Part shown: positions 10,082 to 16,668 of the stretch, one piece after another
Layout of the letters: each line of letters begins with the position of its first letter
Position numbering within the stretch: the first letter of the stretch is position 1
Origin: a virus
Virus record (IMG/VR): IMGVR_UViG_3300034407_000987
Location: 1 to 30,167 of that record
Length of the DNA: 30,167 nt
Reading direction: 5' to 3' (one strand)
Notes under the pieces: model-generated
Seen by the model: the letters and a program-made list of their open reading frames with translations, nothing else
The model's database searches: none
What the model was told of the DNA's origin: nothing
Translations under genes and position numbers: made by a program

Positions 10082-10686
10082 TAGTAACTTCTTCTTGTTG
10101 TTCGATTAATAATATTATAAACATCGTTACTTCCGCTTAGAACATTATAATCACCATTGTTTGCATCAGAACGTTCACAATTAATAATTGCTTCTTGTTC
10201 GTCTACTTGTGTAAATCCAGCAAGTTCTGATGAACCTACCATTCTAGCTTGGAATTTTCTTCCTGCTTTTATTACTATTAATTTTCTTGCGTATTCTGGA
10301 ATATGTTCAAAGTGTTCTACTGTTACTTGATCAACAAGTGGAACAACTGTAAATACATCTGTTTTATTTTTTAAATCGTATAAGAAACCATTTCTAAAAG
10401 TTATATCATATTCTGTTCTGTAATCTTTACTAGTATCAATTTGTATTACATTACTACCGACTGGAATCTTGCTATTTTGGTCTAAGGCTAATTTTACTTC
10501 TGCTTCTGTATTAAAATGCCAACCACGAGATTGTACTTCTACATTAGTTTCATCTAAAATCTGTAATGCAATAGAAACATCAACGCCGGTATTACCTGTA
10601 ATACTGCTGACAGGAGCTTCACCTATAATACTTAGTAAAGTGTTAACTGCCTGTAATTCTGTTGTTGGTGTAATTCTAAATGCCAT
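10081..10686 (-). CDS. Tail tubular protein A (gp11-like adaptor)
   Basis: This 201-residue protein matches the gatekeeper ring between portal and nozzle. The N-terminus ELQAVNTLLSIIGEAPVSSI is the classic start of T7-like tail tubular protein A, followed by an LQILDETNVEVQSRGWHFNTE stretch (about 42-62) conserved in the family. T7 gp11 is about 196 residues, so the length is normal. It is the first gene after the hairpin that follows the capsid gene and has AAGGAAAAT upstream as a ribosome binding site. Its stop overlaps the start of tail tube B by one base, implying coupled translation. Confidence 0.93.
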   Translation of the reverse strand: MAFRITPTTELQAVNTLLSIIGEAPVSSITGNTGVDVSIALQILDETNVEVQSRGWHFNTEAEVKLALDQNSKIPVGSNVIQIDTSKDYRTEYDITFRNGFLYDLKNKTDVFTVVPLVDQVTVEHFEHIPEYARKLIVIKAGRKFQARMVGSSELAGFTQVDEQEAIINCERSDANNGDYNVLSGSNDVYNIINRTTRRSY

Positions 10687-10710
10687 TATTTTCCTTTAAT
10701 TAAATTATAA

Positions 10711-10740
10711 GAGGCGACTTCAGTCTCCCGTTGTCGCCTC
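10711..10740 (-). terminator. Hairpin terminator after capsid gene (T-phi-like)
   Basis: GAGGCGAC (10711-10718) and GTCGCCTC (10733-10740) form a perfect 8-bp GC-rich stem with a 14-nt loop, between the capsid stop and the tail tube A start. T7 carries its T-phi terminator in exactly this gap between genes 10 and 11. On the minus strand the stem is followed by TTATAATTTA, a weak U tract, so termination may be partial. Confidence 0.72.
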
Positions 10741-10771
10741 CCCTTATATAAGTATAAAGTAACGTAAATTA

Positions 10772-11749
10772 TTACGCTTCTTTAATTCCTACTGCTGCTT
10801 CTGGTCTTAATACACCATGACCCATAGCGTATTTAGCAACCATTAGCGTACCTTGTCTTCTAATGTCGTATTCCATTTCAGTTGCAAGATCCATTAATTT
10901 AACTGTTCCTGCCGCTGATGGGTGACAAACAAGTGCAACAAAGTTAGTTAAGTCAACCGCTTGCGGGTTAGAACCACCTTGTGTTGCTGAACCTTGGTCT
11001 ACACCAGAGTTTACGTTAGCTGCTACGAAATGAGGAGTTGGAATTAATTCAATTCCAGCTACTTTCATTACTTTACCTTCTGCTACACCACCATTAGCTC
11101 CACCACTAAAGTCAATATTAACTGCATTAGTTGCGTTTGCTAATTTGTAGTATTCTTCTAGTCTTAAGAAACATTTTCTACCTTCTTTTGGAACGTAGTG
11201 TGAATCTAAAGCTGAAGCTGCATCAAATAATGAATCAATCATTGCGTTTGCTGCTGTTGCTGCTGTTGCTGATGCGATACCTGTATTAGTTAATGCTGTA
11301 CCTGCATCTCCACCAGTTATGTTTGCTGATGCTAAAGTCGCTTGACCAATAGTTTGTAAGATATGTTTATCTTTTTGAAAAGCTAATGCTCTTCCGATCT
11401 CAGCTGAATAAGCTGATCTTACGTCCCAATGATTTTTTGCTTCTTCGATGTTAGATAAGAATGCTGAACTAACAAGCAAGTCATTAATTGTAATAACTTT
11501 TTCGTTATGATTAACATCTGTTCCAACAATCTCTGCACCAGGTGTGTGGTAAGCTGCCGCGATTCTGCCCATTACTGGGAATGACGCTGACTTACCGTTA
11601 GAGATAGATCTAACCATCTCTGCTCCTTGCGTTACACTAGCTCTTTCAAAGGCAGTTAAAACTTCCCCTGAAAAAACTTTAAGAAATAACGCGTCTTCTG
11701 TTCCAGCTGCATTTACTCGTCCAATGCTAGCCGGTGCTGCTACTGCCAT
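10772..11749 (-). CDS. Major capsid protein (gp10-like)
   Basis: This 325-residue protein fits the HK97-fold major capsid protein of T7-like phages. An early segment, ALFLKVFSGEVLTAFERAS (about 20-38), is a hallmark of this family and is followed by the QGAEMVRSISNGKSASFP stretch. Later come RAAYHTPGAEI-like and NDLLVSSAFLSNIEEA E-loop-like sequences, and a C-terminal ATEMEYDIRRQGTLMVAKYAMGHGVLRPEAAV region. The length is close to T7 gp10A (345). The ATG at 11749 is preceded by AGGAG at good spacing. The upstream gap (11750-11899) contains a promoter-like motif and a hairpin, and the hairpin downstream should separate its transcript from the tail genes. This agrees with high expression. Confidence 0.95.
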   Translation of the reverse strand: MAVAAPASIGRVNAAGTEDALFLKVFSGEVLTAFERASVTQGAEMVRSISNGKSASFPVMGRIAAAYHTPGAEIVGTDVNHNEKVITINDLLVSSAFLSNIEEAKNHWDVRSAYSAEIGRALAFQKDKHILQTIGQATLASANITGGDAGTALTNTGIASATAATAANAMIDSLFDAASALDSHYVPKEGRKCFLRLEEYYKLANATNAVNIDFSGGANGGVAEGKVMKVAGIELIPTPHFVAANVNSGVDQGSATQGGSNPQAVDLTNFVALVCHPSAAGTVKLMDLATEMEYDIRRQGTLMVAKYAMGHGVLRPEAAVGIKEA

Positions 11750-11828
11750 AATTATTCTCCTATATTTTATGGTTAATTGTTATTTAATAAAGCTCGACAT
11801 AAACTAGTTTTGATAAATCAAGATTGTC

Positions 11829-11848
11829 CTCCTTAGAGGGTCAAGTTA
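11829..11848 (-). promoter_or_regulatory. Possible weak-match phage promoter upstream of the capsid gene
   Basis: The minus strand reads AATAACTTGACCCTCTAAGG. With one-base gaps it shares TAAC, ACC, TCTA and AGGA in order with the repeated promoter candidate at 1573-1596 and 15189-15212. T7 has its strongest promoter (phi10) at this place. The match needs gaps and lacks the CTATAG core, so it is only suggestive. Confidence 0.25.
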
Positions 11849-11870
11849 TTTTGACTTATTATGTTTCGCA

Positions 11871-11896
11871 GTTGCCACCTGTGAAGGTCGCACAAC
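11871..11896 (-). other. Imperfect hairpin between small basic gene and capsid gene
   Basis: GTTG..CACCT and AGGT..CAAC arms flank a short loop, with a two-base bulge. It begins just after the stop of the 44-aa basic ORF. It lacks a U run, so an RNA processing site or attenuator is as likely as a terminator. Confidence 0.3.
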
Positions 11897-11899
11897 TAT

Positions 11900-12034
11900 T
11901 TATTTTTTCTTTTTAGGAAAACCTTTTTTCATATTAGAATAAGATTTTGCACTAATAGTACTTTTAGATTTAGATCTAGAAGTTCCTGCTTTTTTTCTAG
12001 CATTTATATTTGCGTAAAGTCCTCGTCTAGCCAT
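11900..12034 (-). CDS. Small highly basic protein, 44 aa
   Basis: ATG at 12034, stop TAA at 11900-11902. The product starts MARRGLYANINARKKAGTSR and ends in a run of Lys (KKGFPKKKK). Over a third of the residues are Lys or Arg, with many Ser and no hydrophobic core. Its start is one base after the stop of the preceding 35-aa basic ORF, so the two form a pair between scaffold and capsid genes. I recall similar tiny RGLYANINARKKAG-type proteins in marine podoviruses, without known function. The charge suggests binding to DNA, RNA or the acidic scaffold protein. Coding status is supported by the tandem arrangement and the position. Confidence 0.7.
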   Translation of the reverse strand: MARRGLYANINARKKAGTSRSKSKSTISAKSYSNMKKGFPKKKK

Positions 12035-12035
12035 A

Positions 12036-12143
12036 CTATTTCTTCTTTCTCATTTTTGACGGTTTTGTTTTTGCAGCTTTAGCTTTTACTGCTTTACTTG
12101 GTCGTCCTCTTTTAGAACCATAAGTTCCTTTTCCATAAGGCAT
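12036..12143 (-). CDS. Small highly basic protein, 35 aa
   Basis: ATG at 12143, stop TAG at 12036-12038. The product begins MPYGKGTYGSKRGRPSK and ends MRKKK. It contains a GSKRGRPSK segment resembling an AT-hook core (RGRP), a minor-groove AT-DNA binding motif, which is notable in an AT-rich genome. An AGGAGAT ribosome binding site, 6 bases from the ATG, overlaps the scaffold stop codon region. Tandem with the 44-aa basic ORF downstream. Possible roles are packaging-associated DNA binding or charge neutralisation; this is inference. Confidence 0.68.
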   Translation of the reverse strand: MPYGKGTYGSKRGRPSKAVKAKAAKTKPSKMRKKK

Positions 12144-12154
12144 ATTTTTATCTC

Positions 12155-12913
12155 CTATAGTTTTGATTTAGATATTTTATCTTGTACTTCTGATCTAAAT
12201 GCTGGATCATTTGCATATCTAGCATCTTTCATTGCCGCAGTAACTTGTGCCCACGAATTATATCCACCACCAGTATCTGTTCCTGCTTTTCCTGAAATTA
12301 ATTTAGGATCTGTACCATTTACAGCATCATGTCTTGCTTTAAGACCTGTCACTGCAAGTTTAACAGCTTCTATATCGTTACTATTAACTGTTTTATTAAA
12401 TGCAGCAATTTCTTGTGGATTTAATGCATTTTTTGCCCAAGTAACAATTTCAGTGTATGATTCTTCGCCACCTACTTCTGCTTTAATTGTATTTTGCATT
12501 TGTGTAGCAACAGCTTCTTGACCTTGAATAAAAGCATCTACATATGATTTAGGAATACCTGCTTTTTCTAACGCAGCAAAAGATTTTTCATCTAATGTTC
12601 CGTTTGTATCATACTCTGATTGCAACTGATCCATATTTAAACCAGCTGATTCAACTGCTTTTTCTGCAGTTTTTTGATCTGCTTCTATTTCTAAATTATC
12701 TTTTTTAGGTTCAGGTTGTGTCTTTTCATTTTCAAAAGATTTATCTTCTGCACCTAATTTAGATTCCAGTTCACTATAAGACTTAGCCATATCTTCGACA
12801 GTCTTAAATTTTTCTGGTAAACCTTCCGGCCTTTTTACTTCTTCTACTTTTGTTTGTTCTACTGGTTTTTCTTCAGTAGTTTCTTCTTGTTTTATTTCAA
12901 CGGCTTCAACCAT
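12155..12913 (-). CDS. Capsid assembly scaffolding protein (gp9-like)
   Basis: This 252-residue, very acidic, Glu/Lys/Gln-rich protein lies between portal and capsid genes, the T7 gene 9 position. The N-terminal part (1-70) is low-complexity and Glu/Pro/Thr-rich, followed by PEKFKTVEDMAKSYSELE, a motif common in podovirus scaffolds. The middle region is helical (about 75-190). The C-terminal 20 or so residues (AFRSEVQDKISKSKL) form a basic helix of the kind scaffold proteins use to contact the capsid protein. It starts six bases after the portal stop, so translation is probably coupled. Scaffold proteins leave the shell before or during packaging. Confidence 0.88.
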   Translation of the reverse strand: MVEAVEIKQEETTEEKPVEQTKVEEVKRPEGLPEKFKTVEDMAKSYSELESKLGAEDKSFENEKTQPEPKKDNLEIEADQKTAEKAVESAGLNMDQLQSEYDTNGTLDEKSFAALEKAGIPKSYVDAFIQGQEAVATQMQNTIKAEVGGEESYTEIVTWAKNALNPQEIAAFNKTVNSNDIEAVKLAVTGLKARHDAVNGTDPKLISGKAGTDTGGGYNSWAQVTAAMKDARYANDPAFRSEVQDKISKSKL

Positions 12914-12918
12914 TTGTA

Positions 12919-14490
12919 TTACTCCTGAGTTTGTTGTTGTTGCATAGCAGCGTCAACCATTTTACCTGCTACACCAGGCGCTGCCTGTTGCATAGTATCA
13001 TTAATTTGTTGGTTTGCCGCTTGCTCTTGTGCTGCTTGTTGCTCCGCTGCTAATTGATCTTCTGACTTAATAAGTCCTTCAGTATCAATACCATGACCTG
13101 TCGCAATACGCTTAATTAAATCTGTTAAATTTAACATTTGTACTACTTCAGGATTCATTTTAGCGATGCTTCCTATTTCTGCCGTGAATTCTCTTAATTT
13201 TTGTAAGTCATTCCCACGTCCAAGTGCCTCAACACCTGTTATGATAGTAGGTCTTACAGTTCCTTTTGGTAACTTTGGAATTGTGCCTTTTGCTGACATT
13301 CGTTCCATTAATATTCTAACTAAAGGTAATTGGAATTCTTGTGATAACAATGAATAAACACCACCTAAGGCAGTTTCTAATTCATTTGCCATATATCTAA
13401 TTTCTTCTGCTGTAACTCTATCTGCGTCTCTTTGTACTGCAGAATTTAAAAGAAAGGCGTATGACATTCGTTCCTCAAAACGTTGTATTGCTTCCGATAC
13501 GACTCTTAAGTCATATTGTTTTTCTACTTGTAATGTAGAAACATCATCTCTTGATCCTGTGATAATATCTCCATTACTTGCTCTAGATAATTCTATTTTC
13601 TTTGTTGAAGAATTTGGTCTAACCATAAATACAACTTTACTTGATGCTGCAGCTGATTCTACCAACGCTTGACTTAAACCTTCTAAAGATTTTAAATCTC
13701 CTAAATACTCTTCAACGTAACCTCGACCGTAGTCTTCGTTATCTTGTCTTACCATACGCAACACTTGCCATGGCATATTATCTTTATTATAATAACCTTC
13801 TGATTCAGGTAATTTATATTCGTTTGCTTCTTGACAAACATAATATTTGTCTTTGCCAATTAAACATACCTTAGTATATAAATCGATTTCGTCTGTTGAC
13901 TGTGGATCATCAACATTTTTCAAAACTTCTTTCATTGTTTCTTCATTAAATGTTAAAGGAGACACAGTTTCTTTTACAACAAGTTCTAATAAATTTCCCT
14001 CAGGATCTCTACGACAAACATATTGTGAAATTGGAAATACTCTCATTGTAGTTTTCTTCGGCATATACACAAGTGTATTACCTGTTACAATTAAGTGTTT
14101 TAATGCTTCGAATACCGGAACTCTAATTGCTAATTGTTCAATTTCCGACATTACTTCTCGTTCTATTTTGGCTAAAGATTTTTCTATTTCAGTTCTTACT
14201 TCTGGAGTTTGATCCATTTCGTCTTTAGTTTTTCCACCTACATTTAATCTAAAGAATGGTTGGTTTGGTGGTAACAATAATAATAATAATTTAGATGCTA
14301 AATTGTTGACGCCTCTTGCACCAACAGATTGATAAGGTGTGTATAAGTCTGACGTATGATTAACACCATCATCGGGTAATAACGCAGGTAAAGTTAATTC
14401 AGAACATTCACGACCACGATTTAAAAAGTGCTCACGATATTCCTTCATAGCTTCATAACGTTGTTTCGCCGTTTTATCTAAATAATGCAT
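12919..14490 (-). CDS. Portal / head-tail connector protein (gp8-like)
   Basis: This 523-residue protein is close in length to T7 gp8 (536) and forms the dodecameric channel for DNA entry and exit. Family features include ANNLASKLLLLLLPPNQPFFRL-like sequence (here GVNNLASKLLLLLLPPNQPFF, about 57-77), YVEEYLGDLKSLEGLSQAL (about 257-275), and ADRVTAEEIRYMANELETALGG (about 352-373). The C-terminal tail is Gln/Ala-rich (about 480-523), as in many podovirus portals. It is flanked by a small virion-type gene upstream and the scaffold gene downstream, in standard T7 order. Confidence 0.95.
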   Translation of the reverse strand: MHYLDKTAKQRYEAMKEYREHFLNRGRECSELTLPALLPDDGVNHTSDLYTPYQSVGARGVNNLASKLLLLLLPPNQPFFRLNVGGKTKDEMDQTPEVRTEIEKSLAKIEREVMSEIEQLAIRVPVFEALKHLIVTGNTLVYMPKKTTMRVFPISQYVCRRDPEGNLLELVVKETVSPLTFNEETMKEVLKNVDDPQSTDEIDLYTKVCLIGKDKYYVCQEANEYKLPESEGYYNKDNMPWQVLRMVRQDNEDYGRGYVEEYLGDLKSLEGLSQALVESAAASSKVVFMVRPNSSTKKIELSRASNGDIITGSRDDVSTLQVEKQYDLRVVSEAIQRFEERMSYAFLLNSAVQRDADRVTAEEIRYMANELETALGGVYSLLSQEFQLPLVRILMERMSAKGTIPKLPKGTVRPTIITGVEALGRGNDLQKLREFTAEIGSIAKMNPEVVQMLNLTDLIKRIATGHGIDTEGLIKSEDQLAAEQQAAQEQAANQQINDTMQQAAPGVAGKMVDAAMQQQQTQE

Positions 14491-14500
14491 GATAATTTAT

Positions 14501-14725
14501 TTATTGAGGGATTGCTAAACCAGCACCTGTAACTGAACCTGTGCCTAAACTTGTGTTTAATGCTTTAGTACCTTTTGCTGATTTTTTGATTTTCTTACCT
14601 AATGCGTCCATTCCGTCTTCGCCCGCAATTTCAATCTTTGGAGCCATATCTTCCATTGGCTGTGATCGAACTATTGGTGGCGGAGCAACCGGTGCTGGTG
14701 GTGCAACTGATCTACTTCCACACAT
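14501..14725 (-). CDS. Small virion-type protein, gp7.3-like (74 aa)
   Basis: The product starts MCGSRSVAPPAPVAPPP, followed by a Pro-rich stretch, a basic segment with GKKIKKSAKGTK (about 43-54) and an ending TGAGLAIPQ. Short MCGG/Pro-rich proteins with a C-terminal 'SLxIP'-like ending lie just upstream of the portal gene in many T7-like phages and correspond to the gp7.3 tail assembly/host-range protein. The ATG at 14725 has AAGGAG upstream at 9 bases. It ends 10 bases before the portal start. Function is by position and general resemblance. Confidence 0.65.
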   Translation of the reverse strand: MCGSRSVAPPAPVAPPPIVRSQPMEDMAPKIEIAGEDGMDALGKKIKKSAKGTKALNTSLGTGSVTGAGLAIPQ

Positions 14726-14742
14726 ACTTGTTTTCTCCTTTA

Positions 14743-15000
14743 TTATGTATACATACTAGCATTATAAGCTGCGTTAGAAGTAAAAGATGCCTTTTGACTT
14801 CCTGAAACACCCGTAGGTATTCCTAGCCCACTGCTAAGATTTGTAGTTGGTTTATTATCGTTATTATTGTTATTAGTAGAAACGGACGTATTATCTGTTG
14901 TAGCACTTTTGGGTTTTGGATCAAATACATTACCATTATAATATAAATCCTGCGGGTCCTGTTGTACAGGCGCCGAAATTTTACTACTTCCCAAGCACAT
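14743..15000 (-). CDS. Small virion-type protein with MCxGS start (85 aa)
   Basis: The product starts MCLGSSKISAPVQQDPQDLYY and includes an Asn/Thr/Ser run (about 38-58) and an SSGLGIP segment (about 56-62). Both the MC..S start and the GLxIP segment echo the next gene (14501-14725), so the two could be diverged duplicates or cooperating virion proteins of the gp6.7/gp7.3 type. The low-complexity Asn run suggests a disordered linker. An AAGGA site lies 6 bases before the ATG at 15000. The start overlaps the end of the 77-aa ORF by 17 bases. I do not recognise a specific function. Confidence 0.6.
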   Translation of the reverse strand: MCLGSSKISAPVQQDPQDLYYNGNVFDPKPKSATTDNTSVSTNNNNNDNKPTTNLSSGLGIPTGVSGSQKASFTSNAAYNASMYT

Positions 15001-15217
15001 TGTTGTCCTTCCTATTTTTAAGTTCTAATAACCAATCGACAACATCTCTCTGACCAGCTTTGCGCTGTATATCTGATATTGATGCTGTCGGTGTTGGATT
15101 AACTAATGGAAAAGTTTCATCTAAAAGTGTGACTAAATCATCAATATTTGATGGTAAACCAACATCTTTTACTTCACTTTTTTCATTGTTTTTCCTATAG
15201 AGGTATCTGTTACTCAT
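14984..15217 (-). CDS. Hypothetical protein, 77 aa, with an embedded promoter-like repeat
   Basis: The ATG at 15217 is preceded by a strong GGAGGT site at 5 bases, which supports this start. The first codons contain the 29-nt repeat shared with the tail fibre leader, so the promoter-like sequence is translated as SNRYLYRKN. Residues 17-77 look like a small helical domain with an IDDLVTLLDETFPLVNPTP segment and a WLLELKNRK helix. No known family is recognised. The gene sits at the junction between replication and structural genes, where T7 has small genes 6.3-6.7. Confidence 0.6.
   Translation of the reverse strand: MSNRYLYRKNNEKSEVKDVGLPSNIDDLVTLLDETFPLVNPTPTASISDIQRKAGQRDVVDWLLELKNRKDNNVLGK
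15184..15212 (-). promoter_or_regulatory. Candidate phage RNAP promoter (phi6.5-like), repeat of the tail-fibre leader
   Basis: The minus strand reads TAACAGATACCTCTATAGGA, then AAAACAATG. It is identical to 1567-1596 except for one fewer A in the run. The CTATAGG core and leading TAA match the T7 promoter layout. It lies inside the first codons of the 77-aa gene and precedes the head gene block, where T7 has phi6.5. The trailing ATG here opens only a five-codon frame. Confidence 0.6.
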
Positions 15218-15420
15218 TTGATACCTCCATCGATTAGGAAGTCTATATATTTACGTGCTTTCAATAAGTCTTCTTTTCCGCCTTTATCTTTATACCGACA
15301 AATATACTTGATAATGTTGCCTTCACAAAAGCCTAAACCTAACGCTAATATAAAATTAATTGGTTGTATTTTATGCTTTTTGTAGTGTTTAGGATCTACG
15401 CTATTTTGTACGGGGTCCAT
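15214..15420 (-). CDS. DUF3310 protein (phage nucleotide-kinase-associated small domain)
   Basis: This 68-residue protein has the DUF3310 pattern: VDPKHYKKHKIQPINFI (about 8-24), GFCEGNIIKYICRYKDKGG (about 31-49) and EDLLKARKYIDFLI (about 51-64). The family appears in many phages and as part of the T7 gp1.7 nucleotide kinase, and is often annotated 'nucleotide kinase'. No P-loop is present, so any kinase activity of this stand-alone copy is doubtful. GAGGT precedes the ATG. Both ends overlap neighbouring genes: its start lies in the end of the exonuclease gene, and its stop overlaps the next start by four bases. Confidence 0.88.
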   Translation of the reverse strand: MDPVQNSVDPKHYKKHKIQPINFILALGLGFCEGNIIKYICRYKDKGGKEDLLKARKYIDFLIDGGIK

Positions 15421-16202
15421 TTTCTTACCTCTTTTGTTTCAAAATTATAATCTTTTGGTAGTCTTAATATATATGCCATACGTGCTTGTTGTATTGCATC
15501 GTCTTCTGTCAAGTCTACTTTTTCGTATGCTTTAACAATAGCAGGCCAATAGAAGTTATCTGCTGCTTCTAGTATTTGTCTAGCTTTTGCTGGACCGACA
15601 CCAGGACAACCAGAAAAGTTATCGGTCGAATCGCCTGTTAAACATTGTAAAGCAAAATTATAATTAGCTTCTTGCGAAGATATATTTATAATTTCTTCAC
15701 CGTCTACTGATAGTTTACAAGGAATAGTCCGCATATCTTTATCTATGCTAACAATAATACGTTCATCTGTGTTCGTACATTGTTGACTATATAAACCCAT
15801 AATATCATCAGCTTCTAAAGCATTTTCACAAAGACAATCATATTTGCCTTGTACATACTCTCTTAAAGCTTGTAATATTAATGGCTTTCTTTTTGCTACT
15901 CTATTAAGTTTATATTCTGGAAATATATCTTTTCTAAAGTTAGCTCTTCCAGTTAAACATATTTTGACACTATCTGCTTCTAGGTCTTCGACATACTTTT
16001 CTATTTGTGTATCAAATGCTGGTATACCTTGTTTTAAGTCAGAATGTAGTGTCCACATTCCTTCTCCCCAGTCAGTCGCTACTTCGACTTTACACGCTAT
16101 TTGATATAGCGTTATATCTCCATCTATTAACAAAGTTCTAGATGGTTTACTTATAGGCACTTCTGTTGGTGTGCCTGGTGTTGTTTCACTTGTCTGCATC
16201 AT
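15396..16202 (-). CDS. 5'-3' exonuclease (T7 gp6-like, FEN/PIN superfamily)
   Basis: The protein degrades the 5' ends of duplex DNA and removes RNA primers; in T7 this supports replication and host DNA breakdown. RTLLIDGDITLYQIA carries the first metal-binding Asp. EADDIMGLYSQ and RIIVSIDKDMRTIPCKL carry the central acidic cluster. CLTGDSTDNFSGCPGVGPAKARQIL is the helix-hairpin-helix and second acidic site (TGDSxDN..G.pGvG). The frame is open further upstream to 16304, but an AGGAGAAG site at 16203-16212 sits directly before the tandem ATG codons at 16202 and 16199, so the start is placed there, inside the 3' end of the HNH gene. It is about 268 residues; T7 gp6 is 300. Confidence 0.93.
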   Translation of the reverse strand: MMQTSETTPGTPTEVPISKPSRTLLIDGDITLYQIACKVEVATDWGEGMWTLHSDLKQGIPAFDTQIEKYVEDLEADSVKICLTGRANFRKDIFPEYKLNRVAKRKPLILQALREYVQGKYDCLCENALEADDIMGLYSQQCTNTDERIIVSIDKDMRTIPCKLSVDGEEIINISSQEANYNFALQCLTGDSTDNFSGCPGVGPAKARQILEAADNFYWPAIVKAYEKVDLTEDDAIQQARMAYILRLPKDYNFETKEVRKWTPYKIA

Positions 16203-16668
16203 CTTCTCCTGTGTTGTTTGCATTAGTGTATGGTTCTGGATAAAACTTTTTATATATTTTATCTGCGAACCGCCCGACTTTGATAACCTGAGTTGGATGA
16301 GCATATGTCATTATTAAGTTTGCCATAAAACTTACCCATACTACATTACCAATAACGTATCCTTTTTCAGGAATTACTCTATCAATGGTTGGTAAGTTTG
16401 ATCGATCACCAAACCAATTGAATCTTGTCCCTAAAGCGGGACATTTAAAATCTTTAGGAAAAATATCTAACAAATAATCTGATGTTAAATCAAAAGGCAG
16501 ATTTTTTATTTTAGCTCTTTGTTTTAATTTATATATTCTTTTTCTTAATTTTTCTTTAATGAATTGTTGACCAATCTGTTCCAGTTCTTGCGTCTCCTGT
16601 GAGTTTAACTCGGAGTTGCAAGCTTTCACCAGCAAGTCTAATTGCATCAACTGCTTTTTCTGCGACAT
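16186..16668 (-). CDS. HNH-type endonuclease overlapping the DNA polymerase 3' end
   Basis: The C-terminal two thirds carry a phage HNH-like motif set: LPFDLTSDYLLDIF, then CPALGTRFNW, then TIDRVIPEKGYVIGNVVWVS with the conserved Asp-Arg and Gly-Asn-Val-x-Trp (about 94-113). Related free-standing endonucleases (T7 gp5.3 class) sit beside replication genes and can act as homing nucleases. The ATG at 16668 lies 113 bases inside the DNA polymerase gene. Residues 1-37 therefore share DNA with the polymerase C-terminus, and the true start could be later. A second classical Cys pair is not visible, so the zinc-ribbon form is not assured. Confidence 0.75.
   Translation of the reverse strand: MSQKKQLMQLDLLVKACNSELNSQETQELEQIGQQFIKEKLRKRIYKLKQRAKIKNLPFDLTSDYLLDIFPKDFKCPALGTRFNWFGDRSNLPTIDRVIPEKGYVIGNVVWVSFMANLIMTYAHPTQVIKVGRFADKIYKKFYPEPYTNANNTGEDDADK

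Noticed and set aside
13847-14212. Plus-strand frame of 121 codons inside the portal gene
   Set aside because: It is a shadow of the portal coding sequence, on the strand that carries no supported gene in this window.
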